In this document: piece by piece, positions 63,570 through 64,000 of the stretch
Numbering within the stretch: the stretch's first letter is position 1
Layout: every line of letters starts with the position of its first letter
Assembly (NCBI RefSeq): GCF_018812025.1
Contig: NC_063045.1
Span: 657,123 to 721,122, forward strand
Length of the DNA: 64,000 nucleotides
From: Megalobrama amblycephala
Taxonomy: Eukaryota; Chordata; Actinopteri; Cypriniformes; Xenocyprididae
Direction: 5' to 3'
Notes under the pieces: model-generated
What the model was told of the DNA's origin: nothing
Databases searched by the model: none
What the model saw: only the letters and a program-made list of their open reading frames with translations
Translations under genes and position numbers: made by a program

Positions 63570-64000
63570 AGAGCAAGCCGGTTCCTCTTCTCGCTTCAGC
63601 AGACAGCATCATGGGTATTCTGGGTGAGTTTCTGCTTTTCACTTCTCTTGCGAGAGCACACGGCCGTCCTGTGACGGTCTCAATCTTTACCACATAAAAA
63701 TGTTTAATAAAACACTAAAACTTGAGGAGAAAGATCAAATTAACTAAATTTAAGTTGGTTGTGGATTTTTGGACATACAGCATGATAATATACAGTTTAT
63801 ATGCATATGTAACTCATTTTAGACACTCCATTGTTTTTAAAATTAATAAACTTTTTTCTAAAATTCGCTGACATTTGATCATGGCAACCCCGTGTGGAAT
63901 ATGAATATGGTAATCAATCAGTACCATGGTATTTGCATCCTAAGGATATTTCATTTTTAAGGATGCTAAAATTCTACAAGTTTTTCTTTTCTTTTCTTTT
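63570..64000. other. Upstream of DRAM2, no feature recognised
   Basis: Intron or promoter region of DRAM2. AT-rich after 63690. The window ends in a CTTTT repeat (from about 63980). No gene is seen. Confidence 0.4.

Overview
This window looks like a piece of a teleost fish nuclear genome, probably a cypriniform. GC-rich, intron-split vertebrate genes sit in AT-rich DNA. Introns and spacers are filled with (CA)n and (TA)n tracts, minisatellites and short inverted-repeat elements, including the 'aaagggatagttcac' type common in cyprinids. No prokaryotic signal is present. Seven genes are supported, most with splice sites resolved to the base.

Layout, left to right. A last coding exon of a PDZRN3/4-type E3 ligase (+, 1807-3342). 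RBBP5 (-, 16200 to about 6436, 14 coding exons). A circadian cryptochrome of the CRY1 type (+, 20455-28553, 14 coding exons, probable non-coding first exon ending at 18221). TMEM263 (-, 36337-35025, 3 exons). A (6-4) photolyase, zebrafish cry5 type (-, 42547-37368, 10 coding exons). DENND2D-like (+, 44956-59178, 13 exons). DRAM2-like (-, 63531-59913, 7 exons). RBBP5 and cry are divergent around a shared 16.2-18.2 kb promoter region. The photolyase and DENND2D are divergent around 43.6-44.95 kb. The pairs PDZRN/RBBP5, cry/TMEM263 and DENND2D/DRAM2 converge. TMEM263 lies next to a CRY1-type gene as in human 12q23, and DENND2D and DRAM2 both map to human 1p13.3, so parts of the order are ancient.

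Biology. The cryptochrome and (6-4) photolyase are two members of one flavoprotein family about 9 kb apart (gene ends). They share several intron positions. An E-box and D-box-like elements, the sites used by clock- and light-driven transcription in fish, lie around the cry 5' end. The remaining genes are housekeeping: RBBP5 (H3K4 methyltransferase core), TMEM263 (small membrane protein), DENND2D (Rab GEF) and DRAM2 (lysosomal membrane, autophagy).

Most notable: (1) a one-base insertion in exon 5 of the (6-4) photolyase that stops the frame at codon 320; (2) replacement of the near-invariant Trp-Met-Trp-Leu by Trp-Leu-Cys-His in the cry FAD domain, which removes the 'gatekeeper' Trp; (3) a photolyase intron that consists wall to wall of a 48-bp repeat; (4) large homogenised arrays (55 bp x ~77, 12 bp x ~295) with kilobase-scale internal duplications; (5) nested hAT-like insertions and other transposon footprints with visible target-site duplications. 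I did not find a novel multi-gene system. The cry/photolyase pair with its two lesions is the best candidate for follow-up.
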